From Hetaerina americana (lineage: Eukaryota > Arthropoda > Insecta > Odonata > Calopterygidae): a DNA stretch of 64,000 nt. Shown piece after piece: positions 1 to 11,250 of the stretch (its first letter is position 1; every line of letters begins with the position of its first letter). Location: assembly GCA_022747635.1 (NCBI GenBank), contig JAKTNV010000003.1, positions 101,724,954 to 101,788,953 on the forward strand. Reading direction: 5' to 3'. The notes under the pieces were generated by a model. That model was given only the letters and a program-made list of their open reading frames with translations, was not told where the DNA came from and ran no database searches. A program made the translations under genes and the position numbers.

Positions 1-283
1 ATAATTTTTATTCCAAGGATACCTCTAATCCCAACTGATCTTCCCTTCAACTTTAAAAGATTAGTTTCCAGTCTGGCTAGCTTTTTCAATTACCATTAAT
101 AAATTACAGGGACAGTCTTTAAAGTTTTGTGGTGTTGATCTAAGATCGCCATGTTTTAGCCACGGGCAACTTTATGTTGCTTGCTCCAGAGTAGGTTCGC
201 CTAAAAATTCATATATTCTTTCTCCTGGATATGAAACAAAAAATGTAGTTTATAAACAGGTGTTAAATAAAAAAGATTCTTAA
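1..283 (+). pseudogene. C-terminal fragment of Helitron helicase, frameshifted
   Basis: The frame opens with IIFIPRIPLIPTDLPFNFKR and then breaks near base 66. Relative to the copy at 33784-34329, two bases are missing, after which the Helitron-typical SxTINKSQGQSL-like region, the GQLYVACSRVGSPK-like region and the terminal KKDS-stop are read in another frame, with TAA at 281-283. It would have been the last part of the RepHel protein, where the helicase motifs V-VI lie. With the shift it cannot make a working protein. Confidence 0.8.
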
Positions 284-393
284 ATTTGTATGAAGTAGTG
301 TATTATTGTACTTTATAATTTGTTGTTTTTATTTATGTAGTATATTTATATTACTGTTTCTCCCTAACCCGTGCAAAGCCGGGTATTCAGTTA

Positions 394-394
<1 letters not shown>
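1..394 (+). mobile_element. Helitron 3' end, cut by the window edge
   Basis: The first 283 bases encode the C-terminal end of a Helitron Pif1-like helicase and closely match the minus-strand copy at 33784 onward. A conserved non-coding tail follows, ending in the Helitron 3' hairpin ACCCG-T-GC-AAA-GC-CGGGT at 367-384, then ATTCAG and the terminal tetranucleotide TTAG at 391-394. The other copy has the canonical CTAG there, so this terminus carries a C-to-T change. The element runs directly into (TA)n at 395. Rolling-circle Helitrons insert between A and T and end in CTRR behind a hairpin, which fits. The 5' part lies outside the window. Confidence 0.85.

Positions 395-439
<45 letters not shown>
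395..439. repeat. (TA)n microsatellite beside Helitron end
   Basis: About 22 uninterrupted TA units start immediately after the Helitron terminus. AT dinucleotides are the known Helitron target, so the element may have landed in this tract, or the tract may have expanded from the target site. Confidence 0.95.
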
Positions 440-441
<2 letters not shown>

Positions 442-1994
442 ACACACATATATATGTATGTATAGATACGATCTCTAAAATCAGTTACACTAAGACCTCG
501 GTTATTCTCTATTCAAATATTCTGACCTATAACACAAGTGTTACATTCAATTATACACTAGTTTTGACGTTCATGAGATGAGAATCGTTGTAAATAAATC
601 ATCAGTTGCGTGCATTATTCGGAATTTCACTTGGTTCATTTGCTCGCTGAATTATTAAGATATTCATTTCAAATTCAACAACATTTGAATCGCACAGATT
701 ATTTTTAGAATCAGGAATTTTAATCTCGCTCAAGCAAGAATGTGATGACATGAAAACAGGTTGAAATAGAGAATTTCCGGAAAGTGATGAAATAAGGCTA
801 GAATTGTAGAAGTTGTCAAAATACTCTTGAGGAAATACAAAAGTTAGAATTGTCATTTTAATGGAAGAATACTTCATGAAATCAGGTTTTCCCCTTCTAT
901 TTTCTCATTCTCGTCCGTATTGTTCAGCTGCATCAAAGTGCTATGTGCTCACGCAGTTTTACAACTTCTATGAGTTTCCAATTATATAAATAAAACGTAG
1001 GATGGGAACTTTACTCGTGGGTACTTTCCTGGATTACACAAGGGAAGGTTTCAAGCGAGCAGCCCCCTAAAATGTTATTTCGAAGAGAGTCCTATGTTAT
1101 TCAAGTTTAGTGTATCACTTAGTCTGTGTAAAAGGAGGGAAAATTTCCGAGTAATGGTGCCCAGGACACACCCCATTCTCATCCCTCCAGCAAAGAAGGA
1201 TGAGAAAGGGAAGTGGATTCTCTCTCCCTCTCTCCAGAGATTCCCAACCTTCACTGAAAAAATAATATTCGTGATAAAAAGGACAATCCGTCATGAGTAC
1301 AGTATTTGCCCTGAGGTGAGTCCGTTATTTCTGGTTTGGGCAGGTATCGGCCAGGGGTATAGTTTAATAAAGAAAAATTAGAACCTACCTATTACGAGAT
1401 AACATTTGAAGGGAGGATCGATACTGGAGGGAGGTGGAAGAGGCGTCTCGGGAGTGAAGGGAGAGGAGAGAAGGTTGCCGGGAGGACTGAAAGGGAAAGG
1501 GGTTCGGGTTGTCGAGAATTAAAAGCATCCCGCACCATCCCTTCCAAATACCCTTCCTCACTTTCACTTTCCCTTTCGAAGGGCGGCTTTTGATACCTTT
1601 CCTGTCTCTTACCTCTCCCCTTACTCTTTATCGCCGACCCTCCCATATTCCATCCCCGTACCCGACTCCTACCACCCTCTAAACTCTCCACTCGTTCCTC
1701 GTCCCCTTCAAGTACCCTTCACGACACCCTTGCTGGCGATTTTTCCGACGCCTTGAAAGAAAATGGTTATCTCTCTCTCTCTCCGTCTTTCCTTCGCTCC
1801 CTCTCTTTTCATTACACTGCGCCCGTAGTCGTGCGTAAATGGGTCCGAGGTTTTGTTCAGCTTTCGTGAAAAAATGCTAGCGTCGGAAACGTGCCTCACG
1901 ATGAAATTGTGAATGTTAGATGAGAGGAATCGTCGATACCATCCACAGTTGTCAACCTGAATGTTGGTTTGATAGATAGTGGTCACCCATTACT
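440..1994. other. No gene recognised
   Basis: Non-coding stretch. Short open frames at 602-877 and 1094-1381 have no recognisable domain. From about 1385 to 1830 the DNA is purine-rich then pyrimidine-rich low-complexity sequence. No repeat family was matched. Confidence 0.5.
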
Positions 1995-2193
1995 TGCTTA
2001 ACGGTGTGTGAAATTCACGCATCAGGGTAGGTGGTCCAGTTTTTTTCTCTGTGCCGCTTATGGTTTTCCAGGAAGCTCTGGCACCCGAATAATTACACGG
2101 CTAATGTGAAGCCGGGGAGGCGACCCTGGGAATCGAACCCGGGCCCTCCAATCAGTAGTTCAATACTCTACCCACTGAGCTACCATGTCTCGC
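1995..2193 (-). mobile_element. tRNA-derived SINE, family B
   Basis: On the minus strand the element begins with a tRNA-like head carrying internal RNA polymerase III signals. Box A is TAGCTCAGTGG (2172-2182) and box B is GGTTCGATTCC (2129-2139), both matching consensus. A body of about 115 bases follows, containing CTTCCTGGAAAACCATAAGC and then CTGATGCGTGAATTTCAC. Two other loci in this window share that body (30919-31012 and 49758-49847), which shows it is a repeat and not a tRNA gene. No good acceptor stem closes the head, also favouring a SINE. Confidence 0.75.
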
Positions 2194-3589
2194 AAGAAAC
2201 TGCGATGGCCACTCTAATAAGGGGTATGAAAAATCTCGAGGTTGACTTCAGAAAAGAAAATTATTCAGTGAGCATATAAGAATCGAGCTGAACCATGCCC
2301 ATAACAGGCGATTGATTTTGGGTGTTAAAAATAAGGAGATAAAGTGACAGTTTTTTCCTGTTGAAGTGCTGAATTGATATTTCTGAGGAGAAATACCGAA
2401 GCGATGTCGGCCAGACCACTGGAAGAGATATCGGTTGTCTGGAGCCGTAAAATCTATCGTCCTTGGGTGTTTAAAATTATATTTTAAAATGAGGGTTGGA
2501 CCTGGTTGGTATATATAATTAAAAATATCAATTCGACCAAACAATGACCAACAGGGAATTTTTGAATTCTTCCAACACTCCGTCAGTTGAATTCATAAAG
2601 AGAAATTTAGCTTTCTTTACGCTAGATGGCAAACTGTAAGAAGTGTACCGAAATGCGACTCATTTCAAATCCAAATTGAGTCGCATTTTGTATCTGAAAT
2701 AAACTCTTTACACTGACGAAAGCACAAGTCTAAAAGTCAATTTCAGTCCAGAAATAATGTGAACAGTTATAAAATGAACGCGGTTTACTTCGTCAGCCGT
2801 ATCTTTATCGAAACAATACTACGCAGACCATCGCAAGGCGTACTCTCTAGGAGTGAAGGGGAATTCCTGAAAACTTGAGAAGATTTTTTTTAACATGTTG
2901 TTGTTTCCTTATGCTGGAGCGATAGAGACAACTGGGCGAAGGAAAAACAATTATATGATATTGGCTGATCGAAAGTAGATGCCTTCAATTTTTTTGTTCC
3001 TCCCAGACGTACCAATGCCTTACGGGTTTTGATTAACCTCTCTATCTCGCAAGTTAACTCGTTTGATAATATCGCAGTATTAATTTCTAAAATTGTGATC
3101 TGATCTAAAATTGTGTCTTCTACTCTTTGGAGGCATTAAGTTAAGTTAACCCCAAATATTCTGGCGGTAAGGAACTGAACCCTGTCATTAGGTTTCTTTT
3201 TTTACTAAAATGTTTAATCAGGGTTTTTGCAAAATATTCCATATAAAGTGTTCTCCAATCATCTTTCCTCATTTTAATTTCCTGTTTTGTGTTTGATGTA
3301 GTTTCTTCGGGATGCGAATGCCAGCTGAAACTTTTTCCTGGTTAGATCCGAGACGCACATTACATCTTTGCATTTTATATGACCACAAATCTCATTTCGA
3401 GCCCTAAAATGTTAGTATTCTGGCGCGATATGGTGTACTTGCACTTGAAACTCACTAAATATCCCTAAAATAATCTTCCGTTGATATTTTTCCTATATCT
3501 TATATTATTCATGCAAACATCTTTAAACAATAAACCCGGTTACGTTTATTTGAATCACACCATAATTATCTTCGCTTACATACTTAATT
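2194..3589. other. No gene recognised; one small inverted repeat
   Basis: AT-rich non-coding DNA. The only structure seen is a perfect 12-bp inverted repeat, AAATGCGACTCA (2651-2662) and its complement (2677-2688), with a 14-base loop. No homology to known proteins was seen. Confidence 0.5.
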
Positions 3590-4305
3590 AGGGGTGTAAG
3601 ACAGGACTATCTATTTTAAGCTGTTATTTTCAATATATTTTATGTGAAGGGAGTGATAATAAAGGCATGGGATGGAGTGGTTACTGAAGTGAAAGTAGAT
3701 GGATAAGATCGACATTTCAAATCAAATTTGCAGACGAACATGCGTTAGTTACGAAGTTGACGTAATTTTCAAGAATTAGGGAGTCCAATATAAATATTAA
3801 TTTGGAGGCCATAAATAAGAGCCAGAAGAACAGCTAATCAATCTAGGAAATGTTTTGGAGAAGGGTGGGCGGAGTATTAGAGATATGAAAAGAAAAATTG
3901 CGTTAGGTGAGGAATTTTTTTCGAAGACACTGATGACGGGTACCTTAAGCAAAGACGAGAATGAGTTATAAAGAAATTAAAACATGTCGCGTACTTCTGA
4001 ATGGCTCCGAAAGTTGATCGCTGGGGCAAGAAGAGTGGAGATTTGTAAAATATGAGTGAGGAGAAAGTAAAATGGATGGAAAGGAAACAAATGGTGGAGT
4101 TCAAGGCACGGGAGAGGAGTGAGACCGCTGTTGGGAACAGTTCGAAGAAGGACAAGTGGATGCAGGAGATACTGAAAAGAGGCAAAGAGATGATACGGTG
4201 ACGGTGATAGAGGGGAGAGTTCTAGGAAAGAGAGGTAGAAGGAGAAAAAGAATACGTGTTTTGGATGGACTTAATGGGGATAGAAAGTAAGCAGAGCTAA
4301 TGAAT
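3590..4305 (+). pseudogene. Decayed LINE reverse transcriptase, C-terminal half
   Basis: Read across several frames, this stretch follows the C-terminal half of a non-LTR retrotransposon reverse transcriptase. In order it shows RGVRQDCLF (usually RGVRQGC.LSP), FADEHALV where the catalytic (F/Y)ADD box should be, LGNVLEKGGRSIRDMKRKI, LLNGSESWSLGQEE (usually LLYG.ETW.L...) and VIEGRVLGKRGRRRKRIRVL near the C-terminus. The second catalytic Asp reads as Glu, and there are in-frame stops and shifts throughout, so the copy is dead. The motif set is that of elements often labelled endonuclease-reverse transcriptase in arthropods; the exact clade is uncertain. Confidence 0.8.
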
Positions 4306-5093
4306 GATTCATTGTATTATGTACGTGGTAAACGGTTTTAAATTTTTATTGCCATACTAAGTAGACACTTAGATTACAGTATTGTATAGTACCAGAATCC
4401 AATTAAAGCTCACCCTAAGCCGATAAACCACTACTAATATAAAATACTTAATTGAAACTAGAACGTTTTATTGATTTTGTTTTCGGATGAAGACAAACTA
4501 GTGAATGCAACTTATTTTTATAATATATTCTGGACCTTTTGCAGATTTTATACCAACTTGGCGATTATGATAACTACCTTTATTCTCGAAGTCCAAGGAA
4601 ACCATATCTGCTTTCTTATTTTAACTCAATTTATCAATTTCATTAACCCTTTTATCTAAATTTATATTTGATTTATTTTTTTAAATTTTAGGTTATTTTT
4701 GTGCGTAATATTTATTTTAATTCCTGGCTTGCTTTTCCAGATCATATAACGTAAGGTTTCTGCATAGTTAACTCGCATTCCAATTCATCATCCGTTCCTA
4801 CACGCTTTCTAAGTTCGTCCTCGAATTCGTCCCCCCTCGGTTAATTAGCGGCTCTGCTTAACATTTTCAACAAATAATACAAGGATGATACTATTCCCTG
4901 AACTTCATCTCCTGCTTCTTTGAAATAAATCATTTCTATAATAGAATATGTTATTTTAAGTGCTCTTGAATTATAATGCCTGACGCATGCAAAGATTCAT
5001 TCATTTACCACTATTCTCATTGCAAACATGTGTGTTAACATGTCGCTTTTCATTAAATATTTCTTATGCTTTCTTGGGTTATAATAGTTTGAC
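4306..5093. other. No gene recognised
   Basis: AT-rich sequence after the LINE fragment, perhaps including its 3' UTR. Nothing else was identified. Confidence 0.45.
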
Positions 5094-5408
5094 GGGAGTC
5101 GAGATGGTGTGGGGGCTAACGTACTGGTTTCCCACCCAGAGGGCCCGGGTTCAAATCCCGCCGATGTTGAATATTTTTCAGAGGTATCTCGATCCCTACT
5201 TGAGGTGCTTTGTGGAGGGTAGTGAGTGAGTGAGTACGCCGTCCGTCGGATGGGACGTTAAGCTGCGGACCCTTTGGCGCCTTTCGTAAAAAGTAGGCTA
5301 ATGCCGACGCCGGGTTTCTCTCCACCCTTCATCCTTTCCTGTCCATCCCCTATGGCGCAAATGACCTCAGCTGTCGGTCGCCTCCCCTTAATACTACCAC
5401 TTCTATAG
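5094..5408 (+). mobile_element. tRNA-derived SINE, family A, copy 1
   Basis: The copy starts GGGAGTCGAGATGGTGTGGG. Its head has a box A-like TGGTGTGGGGG (5105-5115) and a box B GGTTCAAATCC (5148-5158). The body includes GATGGGACGTTAAGCTGCGG and GCCGACGCCGGGTTTCTCTC and ends in CGGTCGCCTCCCCTTAATAC. Three further copies in the window (near 35.9, 45.2 and 52.1 kb) share head and body, so it is a dispersed repeat. It has one head only, unlike the copy at 45147-45618. Confidence 0.88.
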
Positions 5409-8400
5409 TTTGACCTCATTATTCAGGGGGAGCAAGTCCTTTCGTCTTCATCTGACCGTTTTGATTTTGTGGGTGATAGTATGCGCTATTTTGTGCCAAC
5501 ATCCCACCTTCGTAACGGCTGTAGCTTTATTGTGCATAGATATTTTACTTACCTGAGGGCGTCGCGATATGAACTCAGGTTTGTGTTTCTTAAATATCCA
5601 ATTAATTATAAAACCCCTTTAGTTTCTTTCAGAAGAAATGTGCTTCGCATATATTTCTTGGGAATGCTTCGTATCGCGATCAGTCGTAAAATCGAGTATT
5701 TGTTTCGCTTTCGCTAATGCTGGGTGCATATAAACGTGGAAGTTACCTAACAAATTTATTACAATAATCACAGCCAAAAATATTGTCCATGTTTTTCTTA
5801 ACATACCGTAGGATAAAGAGCACGCAAATGATAAACTTTATTCATCTATAATCAGGAGTATGCTACTTACTCATGTTCACGAATCACAGTAACATCTCCT
5901 TTTCTAAGCGACTTGATTAAGGTAGTGTTAACTCGTGCTAAATGAAATGAAAACTATATTAACCATCCTCAATAGGCATCAATTTAAGAATCGGTTCGGA
6001 ATAGTTTATGACTTAGTTTTTCTACCTCCTGAATTATTCGCGTCTTCATTTTTTGTCAATCCACATTTAATAATGGCACTTTCACTTCCATATCTCCGCT
6101 GTTATTCGCCTTCACTTTTTCTTCGACAAATGTCCTCGAGACCTTTGTGCGCCATTCTCTACATTCGGTCGGTTCATTCGAATTTCATCCTTCACCCGTC
6201 GAGTCTCATTAAACTACTTTTAGCCTTCTTAGGTGTTTATGTCTCCCAAGTCTTGAATCTGAACAAGCTAAGCAAATTCATAGTGATTTATACTTGCCTC
6301 CATGTTCTACGTATGTTGCAATATTTAAAATTTTGTGCTCACGATATGTCGTTTATATTATTATGAAAGACGTGGCAGATGATAAGCTTTCCGTGCATCG
6401 TATAAATTGGGCACAAACGAATTGAAGAAAGCGTGTAGTGAAAACAGGTATTTGCACGATCTCAATGAATGTTAGAAGAATACATTTAGGAGTTTATATC
6501 TCATTCGAGGGATAGCGTGAAACATTTAAAATGCTATTCACTTCACATCCAAATAGATACCTGAGTGATTGCTAAAAAAATGGAGAAAATTGAACTAAAA
6601 TTGCATGTTGAGAGCAAGTATAATGCCAATGATGCGAAGCTTGGGCAATCATTTCATTTAATGTATATTGGCCATGTTAAGAGACACTTATATTTATGAA
6701 AAGACAAAGAATTTGCTTTTCAATGCCGTCCGGTAATTTTTTCACTTTACAACTTCCAAATTTTCATTGTCAATTGGGAAGATAGTTCGGGAGATGTAAG
6801 TTGAATTTAGGATTTAACAAATTCCCATTTGTGCAAAATTTTCCCTGGCACTCTTGCCGAATAATTTAATAAAATTAAGTCAACCAAATGTGTGCAATAT
6901 ATTTTTTTGTGTATATAATTCAAATGGATGGCCAGCGAGTGTCATAATTTTAGCTTCCCACGGATTCCCAAACTGCCAGAATATTTTTCATAAATCATAT
7001 CAATCGTATCAATACATCATTTGAATTATTTAATGAGGTAATTTCAAGTAATTTATGTGAAAATTTTCATCATGCGCTTCCTGAGTCGTACACCTCTACA
7101 AATAAAAATAAATGCAATAATCATGGATTTAAAAAAAAATTATCGAAGTCAAGCTACGTAAAGAATGTCAATTCGCAATCTTTATAATTTGTCCGATATT
7201 TAAATTAGAGTAATTAAAGATAATTTGCGTAGTGAAAGGAATAACCAATTAAAAACGGAATTTGATGAGAAGACAAAAATGCGCTATGATACAAGATACC
7301 ATAGAATAAGTACGTCTTAAAGTTTGGCTACACCTCTAAGAGAAGTACGCATCAGCTTATCCAGATGGCACCGTGGTGGTGGTCTTTTCTGACTCCTTCC
7401 TGAACGATAGGCAACCCACCATGTCACAGACAACTTGCAACATATTGCCACTTACCCAAGTGTTCCAATTCCTGGAGTGCCTATGACATAATACGTGGGT
7501 CATCTTCTGTAGTCAAAACGTGGATCATATATTTGGGTGTTCTTTCAAAAATCGATTAGTAATGAGGACGCTGGAGGACAATAGATTCAAAGATGGAAAG
7601 GTGTCACTAAACGCCGCTTGTATTACTTTGGTGCCCGCGAAAATCTTGGCCTTGTAATGAGGAAGAGATTTTTTTTACACAACCTTATGATACTCGTGTA
7701 TAGCGAAAACGTTCGAATAAATTTTGTCCTTGTCGTGGAAAGGCTATTATTTTATTTATAGTACTTTTTAGGTATATTGTATTGATTTGAGTATTATAGC
7801 GAAACTTTCGCGTGGGATTGATGGAACTAGTTCAATTCCCGTGAGCTTGAATTTTGCTTAATACGAGGTTAGTAAATCTTGATACGATGCTTAATAATCT
7901 TGCTTAGTTGCGCATTTCCTAGATAAATGGAAACGGGAATGGGAAACATTAGAAAAGAGGAAAACGACCAGACAATTCCTACCTAGCGTGAAGGGAAGAA
8001 TGAAGATCAACTCTAAAACTTTCAAAGGAATTACGTACATTTAAACAGGACACGGGGAGTTTAGATCATGCCCCAAGAAAATAGAGGGAAAAAAGAAGGG
8101 GGCATGATGGAAGAGGAAACGGTAATACACTAAGAGTCCTTTATTGCCCAATTTCAGTCGAGGAAAGACGCGAACTGGAAGCTATCCTTGAATATTTGCA
8201 TAACGTCCAACAAATTGGGAAATATCTACACGAGGAACCGATTAGGAAAATATTTGATAGATTTATTAAGGAAGGATATAGTGGGAACGGGGAGAACGGC
8301 GGAAAGGAAGGGCATGTAACTCATATTTTGAAATTTGAACGAAATTGTATTGGGAGCTTAAAGATAAGGTACCCCGAAAAATTGGAACAATTAATTTCCC

Positions 8401-8900
8401 GATTCTCATTGAACGGGACAAATTATTGCTATAATTATTAATTGCTCGTATGTGGGCATTGTGTTTTACAACTCCGGTTTTTGCTTTAAGATTTCGTCTC
8501 GGCGCGTTGCCGTTTCCCATTGCGATAATATATTCGCGTTCATTGGCATTTTCTCGGAAACAAAAAGTGGCAAGCGGAATTGGAAAACGTGGCTATGGGC
8601 AATGTATTGATGATAGGAACTCACTACCCTCATTGCGGTATTCATTTTCGGGTGAAATAGAGTGACTAGATAAACAAATATCTTTTACCAATTACCAAAG
8701 TAATCTTTTTTATTTTAAGTGCAATTTACTCCAAGGATGGTTCTTCTCACGAGGCCCTGTTTCATCTCTTTCTCTCACTTTAATAGTGTTTTGCGTTTCC
8801 CTCTCAGATAATTAATGCCTCCGCCCGCAAGATTTTCTCTGTCACCATTCCTCCCTCTCTTTTCTCCCTGTCCCTCCTCCCTGACCCATCTGCTTTCCAG
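5409..8900. other. No gene recognised
   Basis: Long AT-rich non-coding stretch. Frames at 5935-6366 and 8196-8441 are open but show no domain I recognise. The 8196 frame could be extended upstream to an AG at 8159, but no donor or homology supports an exon. Confidence 0.45.
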
Positions 8901-9470
8901 TCACTTAAAGGTCGATGCAGGAAGGATTGTGGCGGCCGAGTGGGAGGATCGCGAAGGGGGGAGGGTGTGGTTAGTAGGGAAAGGTTGAGGGAAAGGGGTT
9001 GATGGCAGTGAAGGAAGGACTCTCTCGTCTCCCGGTTCTATATTTAAGTGGACCTCTCTCGATTGGGCGTTGTAGGCACGGGTTGTCTATTCTCTGCCAC
9101 CACGCCTACCTTTTCTCCCTCCTCCCCCCCCCCGCCCAGGTCTCTCCCCCTCCCCCACCCTCCCACACGCTGGGAATGTTCCTTTTCACTCTGTCCCGCC
9201 TCACCTCTTCAGGTCTTAAGGCATATTCCACTGGAGCTCATTCCTCATCCACGATTTGCTGTTTGAGTCGGCGCTACACCTCTGTCAATCTCCCCTTCCC
9301 ACGTGCTGTCTTAAGGTTGAATACCGAAGTGCGAATGCTGATGCAAAGCTAGGACAAAACTGGGCAAAAGACCAAGGAATGTTCGAAGGGATGATTTATC
9401 TTCGAGTTGTATTGCGCAGTTTCATTTACCTGTTCGGTAGATTCTTTTCTTTCGCTGTGCTTATTTAAGA
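8901..9470. other. GC-rich island, pyrimidine-rich on plus strand
   Basis: GC content rises here, with a G-rich part (8930-9000) followed by a C-rich part (9110-9190) containing long C runs. Open frames here arise from the low-complexity composition. A TATATTTAAG at about 9040 resembles a TATA box, but no transcript can be assigned. Confidence 0.4.
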
Positions 9471-9655
9471 CCTTCATACGTTTTTATATTTTTGAGGGGT
9501 CAGGAAGCATTAAAATTCACGCGTTTTCACCGTAGTGAGAGTTTGCAATGTTGAGAAGATCGTCTCTCAGATAAATTGACTCTAAGGTTACCAACCCTGC
9601 CGACGCCGAAAGTCACCATGGAGAATGATGGTGGAAAACTAACAGCTTTTTATTT

Positions 9656-9716
9656 TTTACGACACGCGAAATTTGATGTTCCGTTATGATTCTTGAAAAA
9701 TCCATATTAAATTCAT
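9656..9716 (+). repeat. Short dispersed repeat, matches 15437-15507
   Basis: A stretch of about 60 bases around ATTTTTTACGACA and CCGTTATGATTCTTG aligns with the one at 15437 (ATTTTTAACGACA, CCGCTATGATTCTTG). The family is unknown. The second copy lies beside sequence resembling the foldback centre at 18748. Confidence 0.5.
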
Positions 9717-9949
9717 ATCCTAACTAATACTAGTTTTAATTCGCTACAATAGTGAAATTTCTTTTAAGAAATCAATCTTATAGGTATAGGTCTTTTTATT
9801 TAATACACATCGAGATATGTGTATTTTTATCACAATTATCCAAATATGGATATATCAGTAATGTGCAACTGCAGAAAAAATTCAAAATACGACGGTTAAT
9901 TACATAAAAAATGCAAGCCACTGCTGAATGTTTTGCAGGTATCTATTTG

Positions 9950-10012
9950 TTTTTTATTTATTTATATACTCTGAAAGCCACCGCTGGGGTGTGTGGCTGG
10001 GGGTGAATACGC
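9950..10012 (-). repeat. Retroelement 3'-end repeat, family D, copy 1
   Basis: On the minus strand, CCAGCCACACACCCC then AGCGGTGGCTTTCAGAGTA and a tail of AAATAAATAAA. The same core and tail arrangement occurs at 21905-21985 and 56225-56292. A conserved GGTGGCTT core followed by a simple tail suggests the 3' end of a LINE or SINE; the parent element was not identified. Confidence 0.6.
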
Positions 10013-10330
10013 ACCTAGTACAGGTAGCTTTGATTTAAACGCATTTGATGCATTGTAGTAAACACTATGGAATGATGTACTAAACATGATCGATGGAAAA
10101 AATTACCAATGAAAATCTGTTTCTCACATGCATAGTTGAAATTAAATGGCCTTGATCATCGCAAACCTCCGCCGCACATTTCAACGGACTGCATATACTT
10201 GATGAGTTGTCCGTCGCGGTCACATGCCACTCGCTCGAGATCGGGGGAGAACCCTACGATGGCGACTCCCGAAAAGAGAAATAAACACAACTGGGGATTC
10301 TTCGCTACTCTGCGGTGGTCGTCTGGTTAC

Positions 10331-11250
10331 AATGATCCGCTTTCAGGAATGCACACGCACTGCACGCGCTCCGCCGCCGACGGCCGACGACGGCGGCGGC
10401 GGCGCCATTCCCCGGGAAGGAGCGCTTTCGGGCGGCCCGTCCGCACCACCTCCCGGCGGCAATTGTCGAGTCACGTCAGGTCTCGCCGGGCCGCCGATTC
10501 CAGTTTGGAAGGACCGCTGCACAAAACCGAAAAAGTCTCTCTCCCTCTCTCTCTTTCCGAGGGAGGAACGGGAAGAAAAAAAAGCGAAACCATTTCCATT
10601 ACCTGAATGCAAGTGGACGTCGGGTGGGGGAGGGGTTGCGGGAAGGGGCGGGGGGGGGGTGCAGAGAAGTGGTGGAGAGGATGGGACTAAGGGGACTCTC
10701 GGACGGGTGGAAGACGCTCGTGAAAAGCCCAAGAGGTCCGAGAGCGAATAAATAAATCTTAGGCGACCGTCGGCCGTTTATAACGCGCTCGGGAGTACGT
10801 CCACCTCCCGCCCCAACACTCCCCCCCCCTTCCTCTCTGCCCCCACCCCACCCACCGCTGCACACTCCGTCGAGGGTGGGGAGGCGCAAGGTGCGCGCCC
10901 AGGTCTCTTATCCGCTTATCTACCTGCCCCCTCCTCGCCCCCCTTCCCTTCCTGTCTCGCCATCGGGATGCAGCATCGCCGCGACAATGAATGGAGGAGC
11001 GAGGCCCAGATAAAGAGTGGAAGAGTGATGGCCGGGCGAGGGGGCGCGTGTTGGGGTCCCGATCGCATGCACGCCGTGAGGCCCCTCAACCATCGGGCCA
11101 TCCTATTTCGACTCGCTCCCCCCAACCCTGGTACTACACCAACCAACAGTCGAGTCAACCCCCCCCCATTCTCCCAGACGCGCTCACGTGAGGTTTTTAT
11201 GGGGCGGCAGCGTCCTGCCAGACGTTTGTGTTTCGCCGTGAACACAATTC
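10331..11250. other. GC-rich island, CpG-dense
   Basis: CGG and GGC runs, frequent CpG and long homopolymer C or G tracts stand out from the AT-rich surroundings. Overlapping frames are open on both strands, as expected of low stop-codon density and not of real coding. It may be a CpG island or enhancer; no TATA box, initiator or splice signal could be tied to an exon. Confidence 0.5.

Noticed and set aside
2114..2193. Genuine tRNA gene on minus strand
   Set aside because: The boxes are good but no acceptor stem closes, and the sequence downstream is a repeat body found at two other loci.
8159..8441. Possible exon after TTGCCCAATTTCAG
   Set aside because: The frame is open and helical-looking (VEERRELEAILEYLHNVQQ), but there is no homologue I recognise and no clear donor.
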